From Meandrina meandrites (Eukaryota > Cnidaria > Anthozoa > Scleractinia > Meandrinidae): a stretch of DNA of 64,000 nt. Made by a program: the position numbers and the translations under genes. The notes beneath the pieces are model-generated. The model was not told the origin of the DNA. It saw only the letters and a program-made list of their open reading frames with translations, and did not search any database. The stretch is from assembly GCA_963693305.1 (NCBI GenBank), contig OY855913.1:25925114-25989113 (forward strand). The letters run 5' to 3'. Of the stretch, positions 1-10,463 are shown piece after piece. The stretch's first letter is position 1; each line of letters opens with the position of its first letter.

Positions 1-3000
1 GCATATGCGGCGCTTGAACGATGTCCTTACAACCTGCAAAACAATCATCAAAGGCGCATGAGCAGATCTTCTCATTTTGAGCTCACCAAAATAATCTCAG
101 CAAGAAAGAGGTCGATACTATTCCTTTTTTTTATAGCAGTCAAAGAAGATTTCTCAGTTGTTTCCTTAAAGCGGGAGAAAATTTTTGTCAACATGGAGTG
201 GTTGTTGTAAAATCGAATCCCGACGGTAATGGCAATGAAGATGTGGCGATCGAAATTTCAACGTGCAGGCTTACCTCGACATAAGAACCTGTGAATTTTT
301 TCTTTGTTTTGAAGCTATTGTTTTCCTGCTCGATTGTTTCATGACCCTTTGTTGTCTTGGACTTTCTTTGTTTTACGCCACTGGTGAGGTCCAGATAAAT
401 CGTGGATCATTTATTTGCAGTTAACTACGCGACGACGACGACGAATGTTTTGGACTTTAACCATGCGTTTATTTTTTCAGCGTAGATAGTTCTGACCGCT
501 TAACAAACACTGAATGCAACTACGATATCGCTGCCCTGGTTGCTCTAGTTCCCATTTCGCGGGAAAATATGGCTTGCTGCCACACTGTCGAAAAACCGCT
601 GACTTGGACTTGAATTGATTGCGTTTCAATTAATGAGAGCATCGTTATTCTGTCCCAGACCTCCTACCCCCCGCCCAACTACTGCTACGCATATTTAACA
701 ATTATCTTACGAAACCAGGCAGAACATCGTATAAACTTTGCCGACGAGGCCGTAAGAAATGGTCGACGAAAAATATTTTACAGCTAAGATAATTTTAGCA
801 GTTAACAGAAAATGAGCTAAACCCGAAAAAGAAGAGGGGAGGGCTCTGATCCCCTCCCTTGGATCCGCCACTGAGAGTGATCAAACAAATCGGACAAACG
901 CGGCGCGGTCGTCAATCACGCGAATGATTCCAAACCATTACTTTTACCACCTCCTCTCTATATAGCTAGCTCCACTTATAAGACACGTCATATTGCAGAT
1001 CAACGTGTTATATGGAAATTTTAAAACAAAGAGTTTATATATAAATTGAAGGACGAATCAGAAGTTGTACAAAGAAGTAGTAATAAACCGTAAATTAACA
1101 AGGATAGCTACGAATGAGGGAAATTAAAGTGGATAACGAACGCCAAACTGGAACGGATGTTACTCTTCTGAATCATCACCAACCTTTATTGAGTCACGTG
1201 ATCTGCTGTATGTCAGACATCTCCAGCCACCTGCCACTTTGAACGCGAGGGGGCTTTGGAGCAATGTTGTGGTGACATGAATTCACTGTCACTTAGTTTC
1301 AAGATATTAACGTCCTAAAGAACATTGAGCATAACTAATCATTTGTTCCAAACGGAGTTTCATCATAACGTGAAGAACGTGGGTAGGATTGGTAGGTGTC
1401 CTGTTTTAAGTCGCCGACATAACGTGGATCTGAAAACCACAAATACCAGACGAAAGGTCTTTCAAAGCCTTGTTACCATCCCCCCGGTCCCTCACCCCTC
1501 GCAATATATTTTCTCTTGCACGCAACACACCCTACACATGAAACACACCCTCTTGCGCCCCTACTGGGGAGGAAGTTCTCAGTGAAAAGATATAATATTG
1601 TCATAGGATGTTTGCATGCTTTGCTCGGCCGCCATCAAAAGCCGAAATCATCTTTGTGAAGGGAAGAAATGGTAAAATAATCTTACTCCTCGTCAAATAA
1701 ACCAATTCTGAATAGGCAAAGTTTCTACTCCATTTCAACATCCACGGATGTGGTTTTATTTTTTGTGCAGTTCTTCAACGGTACAAGCGTTGTCGCCTTG
1801 TCTTTGTTATGACTAGATACATCGCACTTTTTTCTTGGAATAACCTCTATACGAGTATTTAAACGAAGTCAAGGCGATCGCAATATGATCTGATTCGAAG
1901 TGAAATTTGAGACAAGAAATTCGAGACGGAACAAAATACCGCTGATGCCACAATTCGACTGTCACGCAATCAACTATTGTCGATGTTTCATCGTAATGCG
2001 ACAGCACCAAAAACCACTTATGCCGCTGGTTTCGACCGGATGGAAATATTTTTGCGATAGGAAAATATTTGTTATATGTGAACAAAAGTATGGGACCGCA
2101 TACTAAAATAAGCCGGTTCTCACGACGGTGGATCTTTGATGTGACGCTGCCAACGTGTTTTGATAACATCAGTTCAGCATGATAACTGTGGCTGTGGAAA
2201 TACCATAGAATGAAGTTTAAACACCAAGTGGACTTCGCCAAACTCCCTTTAAGGAATGACTTCTTAATTCTACGATGCTTGCTTGTGGGAAAGCCGAGCA
2301 GTCACCTTGGTGCGGCACGACCAACGGGCCGGTATGAATTTGTATTCGTTTCAATATAATTTGTTGCGTTCAATACTACCAGCTAACGGCTTTTAGAAGT
2401 TAAAACTTCTAACAATTTAAATATTTTCTTACAAAACTATGTCTTGCTTCTTTAAGCAACATTCCATTTAGTAAATTGTTTATGAACACTAAGTTATCAC
2501 GATTTCCGTGTTGAGCTCATTTGCATATCGCCACGGACTAAACGATATTTTGTTGAATGCAAACCTGTCATTCCTCTTAACTTTACAGAGTTTTTACTTT
2601 ATAAACAGAATTATCATTCCCTTGACAATCTATAGATAGTTTTAAATTCGATTTAAGAAACGCCGCATCTCTACAAACAATGGCTTTTGAGACCCCACCG
2701 TATTGACATGAATTGAATAGGGAGAACTAAAATTTTGTTTATAGCCAAACGAAATAAGTGACACAAGTTAAGTTAACGTCTTTCTATTGTTAAGGGTTAG
2801 GACTGTCCTGTGTAGAAATTTCACTTAATTTCTTCTCATTTTAAACTTGTGGCAGGTGATCAAACATGCTGTATATTTTAACCTCAAATTTGAACACTTT
2901 CCACTGTCTGACAGTTTGATTGACATTTCTCCAAAACAATAGACAATTGAACCAAACTGTTGCACCTGGTTGATGTACTAGTGAAGTTACAAAAGTGTGC

Positions 3001-3066
3001 CAAATTTGAGGGAAATCGGTGAGGTGCACTGTAGACTTGCTTGCATGGTTCTCATGTGGACTCACT
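1..3066. other. Left flank, no recognisable gene
   Basis: This stretch lies outside the duplicated block. Open frames here are short (142 codons at most) and show no domain, splice-supported exon or family resemblance that I can recognise. The base composition is AT-rich like the other spacers. I see no tRNA, long inverted repeat or long tandem array. Nothing functional is claimed. Confidence 0.6.
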
Positions 3067-3219
3067 CTTAAATAAAGCCAGTCGAAAAATAGGAAAAAAA
3101 TCCCTTAATCACAGTAAATGCAAACAATTTCCCTAAATTGTACAAACGGCTAAACTCAGACACCAAAAGTTCGATTTTTGCGGTTTGCCGTAAATACGTC
3201 ATACTTTTTAAAACCTCTC
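3067..3219. repeat. Right part of a small TIR element at the unit 1 edge
   Basis: The sequence is nearly identical to the right two thirds of the MITE at 61415-61639, ending in the same TIR (cgtcatactttttaaaacct). The left TIR seen in unit 3 is absent here. Unit 1 may therefore begin inside the element, or this may be a longer relative that is internally deleted in unit 3. Confidence 0.6.
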
Positions 3220-4037
3220 AAATGTTGTGTATTTTTGGCGCGATTTCCTTTTCAACTCACAAGGAGGACCTCTCGGGAAACACAGCATTTTTCTGATTGG
3301 TTGGTTTCGATCCTACAACTCAACAAAATGTCGCCAAACGTTGATTTTCATTTCATTTCGACAGTTTCTCGCTTCTGGCTGAGCTTAGAATATTCTGTTT
3401 GTACTTGTTTGAGCGGTGCTAGCTACAAAGTAATCTTCACAGGTGAAAAGTTTGGTCCGCTAGAAATCGTTTGGAGTTGAAAAGAAAATTTCGTTTTAAA
3501 CACGCTACATGAAGCAAACACAAGCAGTGGATGATTCCGCTACCGTCGATAAAACAGCTAAGAATCATGTTTTGTTTTATCTTTCTCTTTGTATGTACAT
3601 TTTTCTCTGTATTTGCTATGTTATTAAACTGTTTTTGCCTGATACATTTGTGGTGTTTGCAACATGTCTTGTCCTAACACAATATTTTAACTAGTAACGA
3701 GTGACCTTCATTTTTCAAAAACTCCGTAAAACCACATCTTACACAAGATGTTTGAATGTCAAATGATATAAAACACAAAAATTCATCTTACCTAGACACC
3801 TGTTGTTGTATTGAAGATGTCAATCGACTTCAATCTTGACTTAACATGATTCATATCTTCAGCCATCACTCGCTAAAATCAAAACATGTCTTCATTTGTT
3901 TTAAGATTATTTTTTAGTTGTTTTTTTCTTTACGGAGTTCCTGTTTTGTGTTTTTCAGTCGGTCACCAAACAACAATATTCCTAACAATTTGTTTAGTTT
4001 ATGTTTGAAAGACCATGGCAATCATTTTGAAATAATT
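3220..4037. other. Spacer 3' of receptor 1, conserved in all three units
   Basis: This is probably the 3' untranslated and downstream region of the minus-strand receptor. It recurs at 24379-25194 and 61643-62458. A plus-strand frame (3178-3480) stays open in units 1 and 2 but is cut by a stop in unit 3 after the shared segment, so I do not call it a gene. No clear minus-strand AATAAA was found close to the stop codon. Confidence 0.5.
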
Positions 4038-6911
4038 TTACAACTCAAACCTGACCCAGCAATTAGGATTATCCTCTCGGAAGCGCTGTTTAGCTTCAGG
4101 TGTTATGTCTTCATTGCCAGTGAGGTCTAACCAGGTTAACTCGCTTGTTTTTATTCCTTGGCTTAAGTGAACCAAACCTTCATCTCCTATCCCATTGCTC
4201 ATGAGGTCTAAGCTAGTTAGTTGACTTTTGTCACTTTGAAGCATTTTTTTAATCTCTACACAACCCAACGAGCCAATGTGATTAAAGGACAAATGTATGC
4301 GCGAAATTTGTTTCATATTCTTGATGATATGAACCAGTGCTGTACAGTCAGCAGGAGCGAGGTCACAAATACTAAAAACTACACTATTACAATTAATACT
4401 ATCTAATTTGTTTTGTACAAGGGAATTAATTACATTTAATTTACTGCCTTCATAAAGGCACTTTATTATTGTTAGTGCTAAATGTTTGTCGCTCCTAGTC
4501 GGCCACCGGGTAATTCCATCGCTGAACTTTTTTGTTTCCACGGGAAGAAGACTTGTGAATATTTCAATCGATTTGTCATCTCGCTCACCGAGCAGTCCTG
4601 CAACAAATTGCAGCACTACTTGCCATTCACCTTTCTTGATGTTATCGGAAACAAATCTTCTCAATTCTTCTTCATTCATGGTATCTGTTATGTGCTTGGC
4701 TGCGAGAAATTCTTGCATTGTTAAATGCATGAAACAGAATTGAGATTCGTGTTTGAAAGGCTTAATTTGACGATCCGGCATTTGATGAAACAGTGAACTG
4801 TTTTCCAATCCATGTACTTCGCTTTTTCCAAAGATGAGTCTTCCTTCTTTTACACCATTGAATGCAACTTCTCCTAGTAGCTTGAATTCAGGAGGGAACT
4901 CGTCGGATTCAATCTCTTCCCGGCTCAGACATTCGCCACGGTATTGCTCGTTGTGCCTGAAGTAAAATAGTTTTACCGCCTGCTTGTAAATCTCAGTAAG
5001 TTTTGTTGGAAGGCCAACACCAATTAAATCATTCCCTTTCTTAGTGTAGAACTGTAACACTTCCAGCAGGCATGAGCAAATTATGAAGCAATTTACTGGA
5101 ATGTAGCACAATGAAAAAAGGTTCATGTTCGTGCTGATGTGCCGCCATATTTTTTCTCCAGCGCCGCTAGAATTTTCCGCTGCACTTTCTCCTGCGTCAC
5201 TCAAATTTTTCGCTGCAGTTTCTCTTGCGCCACTCAAATTTTCCGCTGCATCTTGCGGAAAGTTCTTCACATATTCTTCAACTTCCTCCGCTGCAAAGCC
5301 CAGAATTTCAATAGTTCTGTTGAATTGAACACCACGAAGGCATGACACGGCGGTGGGTCTTGTAGTCGTTACGACGGCGGCTCCGGGGAGAAATTTTCCA
5401 GACACTATCTTGGAATAAAGAGCAGCCATAGGCATCTTCTCTTCAACTATATCTTTGTAGCTGTTGTTAACGGTCTCATTAGCGATCCTTGTATGATCTA
5501 CAAGCTCGTCCATGCCGTCGAACAAAATTAGGACTTTCTCGGGATTTTCGAGAATGTAATTCCAGACCACATTGGCGAGACATTCTGTCTCTGAATATTC
5601 TGCACTTGCGAGTAATCCGCGAAGACTGAGCGTTTCTACCGAGTTGAACTTCCTGAACTTAATCAGAAATGCAATGCCAAAATCAAGTTCAGCATCTTGT
5701 GTTGTGTTGAACACTCTACCCGATGCCCAGTCTCGGATAAACTTGGTACAAAACAGTGTCTTGCCTATTCCAGGACGGCCAATGATCACTATTTTCTTGT
5801 TTTCAGCGTCAATAATATCTTCTGGTCCTTTCAGTGGTTGAAAGTTTTCTTTTGGCATGGGATACTCTTTAAGCTGCTCCTCTCTATCTCCGCTAAAGTC
5901 ATATTGCGCTCTGTTGGCAATAAGAACCAAATTGGTATAAATACTGTCGAGCTTCAGATCTTCAATTCTTTCGCCTTCACCATGCTTAGGTTGAAACAAT
6001 GGTTTGAGATCTGTAGGTGTCTCTGTGTTTTCGATGATATTTTTCTTCAGGTTTTCGATGAATGATCGTGGTTGCGGTAATTCAGATTCTTGTGATACGA
6101 CTGGGAGTGAGAATTCTTCATTTTCTTCTTGTTGCCTGACTTCTTGGTCTTGTTCTTGTTGTGGCGCCTCATAGTTGGAGTTTAGATGATCTTTCAGAAA
6201 CTGCGAGTCTTCGGGGAATTGTTTCTCTTTTCTTGCTCGTGAAAAGATCCAGATGATCTCGATCAGAATGATAAGCGCAAAAACGCCATTCACTACACTC
6301 ACAGCAATCGTCCAGAAGGTTTTGTTCTTTGCTCTTTGATTAATGCACTCGTATATAGTCGAGTTCTGAATGTTCCCTGTTGACGCATTTGCCGTACGAC
6401 TGCTTCCTGCTGTTCCTGGCGGTTCAGTACAGTCGAAACTCGTTGGAAAATTAGAAGGATAAAGTAATTGAGTTTGTAGGACTATAAAAAGAATTCCAAA
6501 AACAAATCTGGCGGCAAGTTGACAACAGTACGCCACGAACAGAAAGTAGCTTTTAGGAGGGCGCTGTCTCTCGTGATCCAGCAATCGATCAACTCTTGAG
6601 GTGGCGAGTTGTGAATAAATCACACCAAAAAATAGAATTAATGAAAAATTAAGGATCACGAAGCCATACACCGGAAAACTCGATTTGTTGTATAGGTTTC
6701 TATACTGCTCGAAACACTTTGCTCGCACGAGGTCTTCATTTTGAATCTTTCCCCTTTCGGTACCACAGCGGAAATCAAACCTTGATTCACTGTTCTCCAT
6801 ATCTGCAAAAATGCCAAGCAGGATAACTCCGATTACGACCCAGCAAAAAATAGCCACGTAGCTGAGCCTGTTCATCGTCTTTGGCTTCAATAGTTCCTTT
6901 AGGCTGTCCAT
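4038..6911 (-). CDS. Membrane NACHT-LRR (NLR-type) receptor, copy 1
   Basis: The 957-residue reading frame is intact and unspliced. Seen in the sequence: four hydrophobic spans at about 15-36, 80-102, 121-148 and 198-223, with two cysteines in each predicted outer loop (C49/C66 and C161/C189) and N-glycosylation sequons near 75, 175, 183 and 196. An acidic Q/E-rich linker (230-340) follows. The NACHT domain has Walker A GRPGIGKT (378-385), Walker B LILFDGMDEL (461-470) and an arginine in TTTRP (518). Further on are FSLCYIPVNC (599-608) and FMHLTMQEFLAA (727-738), motifs typical of animal NLRs. LRRs of ribonuclease-inhibitor type lie at about 840-945. A degenerate 11-residue repeat occupies 555-587. 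NACHT proteins bind ATP and oligomerise on sensing a ligand; an innate immune role is inferred. The first Met lies 22 nt after a likely 5'-UTR splice acceptor (minus strand ttttcacag, exon edge 6933). There is no death, CARD or TIR domain. Confidence 0.88.
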   Translation of the reverse strand: MDSLKELLKPKTMNRLSYVAIFCWVVIGVILLGIFADMENSESRFDFRCGTERGKIQNEDLVRAKCFEQYRNLYNKSSFPVYGFVILNFSLILFFGVIYSQLATSRVDRLLDHERQRPPKSYFLFVAYCCQLAARFVFGILFIVLQTQLLYPSNFPTSFDCTEPPGTAGSSRTANASTGNIQNSTIYECINQRAKNKTFWTIAVSVVNGVFALIILIEIIWIFSRARKEKQFPEDSQFLKDHLNSNYEAPQQEQDQEVRQQEENEEFSLPVVSQESELPQPRSFIENLKKNIIENTETPTDLKPLFQPKHGEGERIEDLKLDSIYTNLVLIANRAQYDFSGDREEQLKEYPMPKENFQPLKGPEDIIDAENKKIVIIGRPGIGKTLFCTKFIRDWASGRVFNTTQDAELDFGIAFLIKFRKFNSVETLSLRGLLASAEYSETECLANVVWNYILENPEKVLILFDGMDELVDHTRIANETVNNSYKDIVEEKMPMAALYSKIVSGKFLPGAAVVTTTRPTAVSCLRGVQFNRTIEILGFAAEEVEEYVKNFPQDAAENLSGARETAAKNLSDAGESAAENSSGAGEKIWRHISTNMNLFSLCYIPVNCFIICSCLLEVLQFYTKKGNDLIGVGLPTKLTEIYKQAVKLFYFRHNEQYRGECLSREEIESDEFPPEFKLLGEVAFNGVKEGRLIFGKSEVHGLENSSLFHQMPDRQIKPFKHESQFCFMHLTMQEFLAAKHITDTMNEEELRRFVSDNIKKGEWQVVLQFVAGLLGERDDKSIEIFTSLLPVETKKFSDGITRWPTRSDKHLALTIIKCLYEGSKLNVINSLVQNKLDSINCNSVVFSICDLAPADCTALVHIIKNMKQISRIHLSFNHIGSLGCVEIKKMLQSDKSQLTSLDLMSNGIGDEGLVHLSQGIKTSELTWLDLTGNEDITPEAKQRFREDNPNCWVRFEL
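5151..5249 (-). repeat. In-frame 33-bp minisatellite (3 x 11 residues) in receptor 1
   Basis: Three imperfect 11-residue repeats occupy residues 555-565, 566-576 and 577-587. They follow the pattern AA(E/K)N(L/S)S(G/D)A(R/G)E plus one residue and are rich in Ala, Glu, Asn, Ser and Gly. They sit between the NACHT core and the next helical region, probably as a flexible linker. The same three repeats occur in copy 2 at 26308-26406. Confidence 0.8.
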
Positions 6912-7568
6912 TCTCTCAGCTCAATCAGTTAATCTGTGAAAATAATAGTGATTTGAATGAGGCGCGTCCATACATACAGTATAAACTGACAAAGACATTG
7001 ATCACAAGGTGGCCACAAGACCAGATTTATTAAAAGTTATTATCTATTATTTGTAAAGGGTTCTTTATAGGTCTTTTAATGGGGCTTTTAATATGCTGTT
7101 CTCCTTGTCAATCCCTACAGGGTAGGTAATAGACAGATTACAACCTGCAACTTGCAACCTGCAACCTGCATTTTTTCATGAAATGTTTGTATTGGCTTCA
7201 TCATTTATTATTTATTATCATTGCAGCCTCAGATTGCAGCCTTGCATTTCAAGTATGTTATAGAGCAGAAATTCATTATGCATTATACATGCAGCCCTGT
7301 TTCGCAACTGATATAAGACAAGTCACTCCACACATGCCAAGGACGCATGCATTATTTATAATGGATACGTTGTTGCGAATGCTAAGAGTCATGCACAGGC
7401 AATTCTTTTCAAACATCACAATTTATTCTTCTAGGCTGTAAAATGTTGGTATAGGCAACTTCAAGGTTTTCGGTTAGTTGGAAACCAGCGCGGAAGACAG
7501 GATTGAAATTATTCAAACTAGCAATACTGTAGTGTGTCATGACAGAAGCGGAATTCTATAAGAGCGCT

Positions 7569-7726
7569 AGACTGTTCACAGCTCTCTATTTTTTCGTGTT
7601 TTTCTTCGATCGTTGAACACGGGAAATAGGGGCGAGTGAACTGGACGACAGAACAAAACGAGAGGCGCTTTGCCAGCCCACTTTCTCGCGTTTTTCGTTA
7701 AAAAATAGAGAAGCTGTGAACAGTCT
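7569..7726. mobile_element. Short TIR element, 11-bp target duplication
   Basis: The ends are inverted repeats, agactgttcacagct at the left and agctgtgaacagtct at the right. The element is flanked by direct repeats ataagagcgct (7558-7568 and 7727-7737). The length is 158 bp with no coding capacity, so it is non-autonomous. A long target duplication of 9-11 bp is usual for Mutator-like elements; the assignment is tentative. The element is also present in unit 2 (28810-28973), so it predates the duplication. Confidence 0.75.
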
Positions 7727-8243
7727 ATAAGAGCGCTTTCAGACAAGGATAGAAGGTATAAAATTCAAATTTCCACATTTAAACTATTATATTTTGCTGG
7801 CAAACTGCAAATTATAACAGAATACTTCGGTCGTGACGCACTGGAGGTTTTGATAAAATCATAAAGCGCTGTCTCGGCTTCTATAATTCGATCCGCAACC
7901 TCGGAAACAAAATCATGAGCTGTTTTTCGAGAGTGGGCACATATGGAGCTCTAGCATCGCCGTAAAGCGCAATCTACCAAATAAAAGACGACTTCATAAA
8001 TTTCCATCATTCCTTGTTTTTGTCTTAGTAAAATTGTGCTCAATCATACCAAAACCACCGAGATATAAGCAATTTTGCCTTATGAATTTATTCATGGTAG
8101 GTGTCCTAAGTGACCTTATAAATGATTCCAAACACTTTGTCACTAAAACTTAAGCTCAACCTCTTTTTTCTTGCGGTATTTTCTTTCTCTCTTTTGCTTC
8201 GATCGATCGTGTGATGAGCTCAAAAAGTCATGTGATCACTTAA

Positions 8244-8622
8244 AGGGGCAGTCTCACCAAGATTTAGTGCTACTTGAAAAAAATCCAGTGAAGTTGTTGG
8301 TATTATTAAATTGTAAATCCACTAATAGTTGCAGAACCTTGCTAAAACATACTGTACTGGTCACAAAAGTTGTTTAAAACTGGTTTGTCTACGTACGGGT
8401 CGGAAAGAACTGGTCTGAAATTTGAAAAGGTCGGCCCGACGTTTTCAAGTTTGACAGTGTTACTTGGAGGGAAATCACTAGAAAAAAATTGTTTAAGGTT
8501 TGTTCGCATCTTATTGAATGAATTTCTTTTTTTGTCGTTTAAAGGTTATTTTATTGATCAGTGAGTGCAATTCTAGCATAGTTTACAAAAAACGTTGGAA
8601 GACATCTCGTGATACTGCCCCT
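8244..8622. mobile_element. TTAA-flanked MITE, unit 1 only
   Basis: A 379-bp non-coding element with inverted ends AGGGGCAGT..ACTGCCCCT is flanked by TTAA on both sides (8240-8243 and 8623-8626). Unit 2 has a clean empty site with a single TTAA at 29462-29465. A TTAA target with precise flanks is the signature of piggyBac-type transposition, so this is probably a non-autonomous piggyBac derivative that inserted after the duplication, or was excised from unit 2. Confidence 0.8.
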
Positions 8623-10297
8623 TTAAGCTACCTTAATTAGCGTCTCAAAATCTCTAAAGTAAACACTTATGATCGCCACACCTCTAATGTCAACCAACCG
8701 GCCACCCGGCGTCTATCGCTCAAATAAAGAGTTCATTGTTCTGATCCAAAAATAGGTAATCGATAGAACCTTTCTACCATAAATACGACAACTTCTTTTA
8801 AATTTTCTGGAAATATTTGTAGTGACTTCATCAGTTACTTTTTCTTATCACTTCCGTCTTGCTTGTTGTTTTCAAGTATTTCTGCTTATTTTTCTCTAAT
8901 TAATGAATACATCCATCCAAAAAATGGAAAATAATTTACTGACTCACACCAAACACGAAATTGCTCACTTTGACGAACTGAGCGATAAACGGCAAACGGT
9001 AAAAGTTTCCTTTTTGCCGTTCGCGGGAAAAATAAAGTGAAGCTTAACCTCTCTATTATTTTACATGTAGTCCCGTCGGTAAATATTTCGAAACTGCAAT
9101 CACAGATTTCGCGATGAGACAAGTCACGCGACACCAGCTACGCCATTGCGACCATTTTTCACGTCCAATTTCCACACTTTTTAAACAGACGAAATGTTCC
9201 GTTTAAAAGTATTTTCCGCCATTTCCAATCGTTGGTGCTTTGTTCTTTATATCGACTCGTATTTATAGTAAATCAAATAGAGATTTCGCAACGATAATGA
9301 TATCATGCTGCTGGGGAAAAAATGTTATACTAGTAAAATAATATCGTCCTTGACCAAAGATGTTTGTTACAGTATTTCGATGAGTTAGCAAACATGGTTG
9401 TCAATTTGGTAGTGAAGAAAGAACAAACTACTTAAACTACATCTACGAGTTTCGCGTTTTGATGTTCCCCTGATGACTCTGGAAGATACGAGGGAATATA
9501 GGATCCCAGGGCTTAACTTTTTTCTTCTTTTTTTTGGCGAAGGAAGGAAGAAATTAATTTTGCCGCTCTACTTTAAAAATGTTCTATAGCTTCAAAACTG
9601 ATTGCTACATGCTACACATAGTTAGGAAATCAGTTCTTGTAAGACTTGTAAGATTTCCATCTGTTACAAAGCCTTTCTTGAGAGAATTTGTGTATAAAGA
9701 AATCGCGCAGACACAGAAACAGCGAATGTGGTGATATCGCAAGAGAATGGTGGAGATCGAGCTAACGTTACTTGAAAAAAGCTGTACTCTACGAACGGAA
9801 TTGCGGTTCAATGTGACAATTCGAGACAATATATTGATGCTAAAACAAATCACTAGCTAGGTCTGATTATAAAATTTTCATTAACTAACCTCATAAAACG
9901 TTTAGCAAAATAAAAACCAACCTGCATTCACTGATGTCCAAAGAATAGCGGGCACGTTCAAAGTAAAAGAGCTTTGGATTAGAAACTAAGCGAGAGACGA
10001 AAGCTTGTAAACAGCGTAACAGGGCGGATGTGTCATCTGCACTGAGCTAAGCTTGAATGATCGGTTGTCTATGTATTCTCCTCTAATCGGTAACATTAGA
10101 GTTTTGTGTTTGAAAGCTCGAGGCGATCACGCAAAGATTCTGTCATTTCTCATCCCCTTTGGTCAAAGGGCACAGTTTGTCAAGAATTGAAACCGATATT
10201 GTGATTTGAGGGGGACACATTTGGCTCATCATTATGCATTCATCAAAAGTAACAAGTAATTTATGGGCTCTGAAAAATGTATAAAAGAAACAAATGT

Positions 10298-10463
10298 AGT
10301 AAATGGCCAACCTAGTAAATGGCCCAGTTCACCACGAGTCTCTTGTAGCTCAGTTGGTTAGAGCGCCCAACCGGTATCTGGGAGGCCATGGGTTCGATTC
10401 CCGTCGGGGACTCAGAATTTTTCTTTGTCCCATGCTCGTGTCATGTAGAAAAAATCCATCTTC
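10298..10463 (+). mobile_element. tRNA-derived SINE, unit 1 only
   Basis: The insertion is about 166 bp, flanked by a 13-bp direct repeat (aagaaacaaatgt at 10285-10297 and 10464-10476). Unit 2 has the empty site near 31169-31180. The body includes a tRNA-like head with A box (tagctcagttgg, 10346-10357) and B box (ggttcgattcc, 10391-10401), which would act as an internal RNA polymerase III promoter. No reverse transcriptase is encoded, so it relies on a LINE in trans. The leader upstream of the tRNA part contains agtaaatggcc twice. Confidence 0.8.
10338..10412 (+). tRNA. tRNA-like head of the SINE (probably not a working tRNA)
   Basis: The sequence folds as a cloverleaf: acceptor GTCTCTT/CGGGGAC with G-T pairs and one mismatch, D stem GCTC/GAGC, anticodon stem CCCAA/CTGGG with one mismatch, and T arm ATGGG-TTCGATT-CCCGT. 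The anticodon position reads GGT (Thr), but base 33 is C instead of the near-invariant T. Together with the flanking target duplication and the empty site in unit 2, this argues for a SINE head, not a functional tRNA gene. Confidence 0.55.

Noticed and set aside
3509..3694. 61-codon frame with a hydrophobic stretch
   Set aside because: The matching sequence in units 2 and 3 has small indels that break the frame.
5125..5345. Plus-strand frames opposite the receptor gene, also 5572-6065 and 26282-27222
   Set aside because: They are antisense shadows of a strongly supported minus-strand gene and change when the receptor codons change.
10338..10412. A functional tRNA-Thr gene
   Set aside because: Base 33 is C and stems carry mismatches; the flanking 13-bp target duplication and the empty site in unit 2 identify a SINE.
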